In this document: positions 63,999 to 64,000 of the stretch, in pieces
How the letters are laid out: each line of letters starts with the position of its first letter
How positions within the stretch are numbered: position 1 is the first letter of the stretch
NCBI GenBank assembly: GCA_963714145.1
Contig: OY970235.1
Coordinates: forward strand, 7,812,001 to 7,876,000
Direction: 5' to 3'
Source of the DNA: JBBWZH01 sp035544115
GTDB lineage: Bacteria > Actinomycetota > Actinomycetes > Mycobacteriales > CADCTP01
Length of the DNA stretch: 64,000 nt
Position numbers and translations under genes: made by a program
Notes under the pieces: model-generated
What the model was told of the DNA's origin: nothing
Database searches by the model: none
What the model saw: the letters and a program-made list of their open reading frames with translations, nothing else

Positions 63999-64000
63999 GC

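Overview
The window is chromosomal DNA from a high-GC, Gram-positive actinomycete. The signs are strong third-position G/C, many GTG/TTG starts, ATGA/GTGA stop-start overlaps, three ECF sigma factors, ANTAR and SARP/AfsR regulators, an RsbQ/RsbP-like pair and an actinomycete-type integrative element. A Micromonosporales/Frankiales-like host fits, but the sequence alone does not settle the genus. No rRNA operon, CRISPR array or replication origin was seen.

Layout. 1-2.3 kb: the end of a ParA/MinD-like ATPase and an MprF-like membrane protein. 2.36-19.87 kb: an integrative and conjugative element (AICE type) in the 3' end of a tRNA-Ser(GCT) gene, bounded by a 58-bp direct repeat. Its backbone is int, xis, an FtsK/TraB-like translocase and a chain of small transfer/membrane genes. 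Its control genes are two paralogous HTH+C-terminal-domain regulators, a NUDIX hydrolase, an HD phosphohydrolase, a double-GntR repressor and an XRE protein. It carries two blocks of visibly lower-GC cargo: a two-gene unit of unknown function plus a membrane protein (2.66-4.85 kb), and a predicted nuclease-NACHT-repeat protein that looks like an anti-phage gene but is broken into two frames (11.9-16.1 kb).

20.2-23.9 kb: a YCII+ECF42 sigma pair, TfoX-like and VOC proteins, and an ECF sigma factor with a SnoaL-like tail. 24.08-29.46 kb: a nest of mobile DNA. An IS256-family element, itself inserted in a SnoaL-like gene remnant, has been invaded by a group II intron with its reverse transcriptase and by an IS1182-like element.

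29.8-36.2 kb: a compact cluster (epimerase, methyltransferase, two glycosyltransferases, membrane protein, molybdopterin oxidoreductase, polyprenol-dependent-type glycosyltransferase) that probably builds or modifies a cell-envelope glycan. 36-45.8 kb: a cation/proton antiporter, a VOC protein, an HTH regulator coupled to a double SRPBCC protein, a TIR-transmembrane protein, an acetyltransferase, a methyltransferase, a second ECF42 sigma whose YCII partner has shrunk to a 22-codon stub, and a PPOX protein. 45.8-64 kb: a MerR-sliding-clamp fusion, a secreted cellulose-binding glycosidase, two GAF-ANTAR proteins, a fatty-acid desaturase, a lipase-like hydrolase ending in a 20-bp minisatellite, a GT4, the RsbQ/RsbP-like stress pair, a large SARP/NB-ARC/TPR regulator, a YihY protein and the end of a sugar-binding protein.

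Across the window a 13-bp palindrome, GTCYACWGTRGAC, recurs far more often than chance would allow, in genes, in intergenic DNA and in the mobile elements. It is not explained by any annotated feature.
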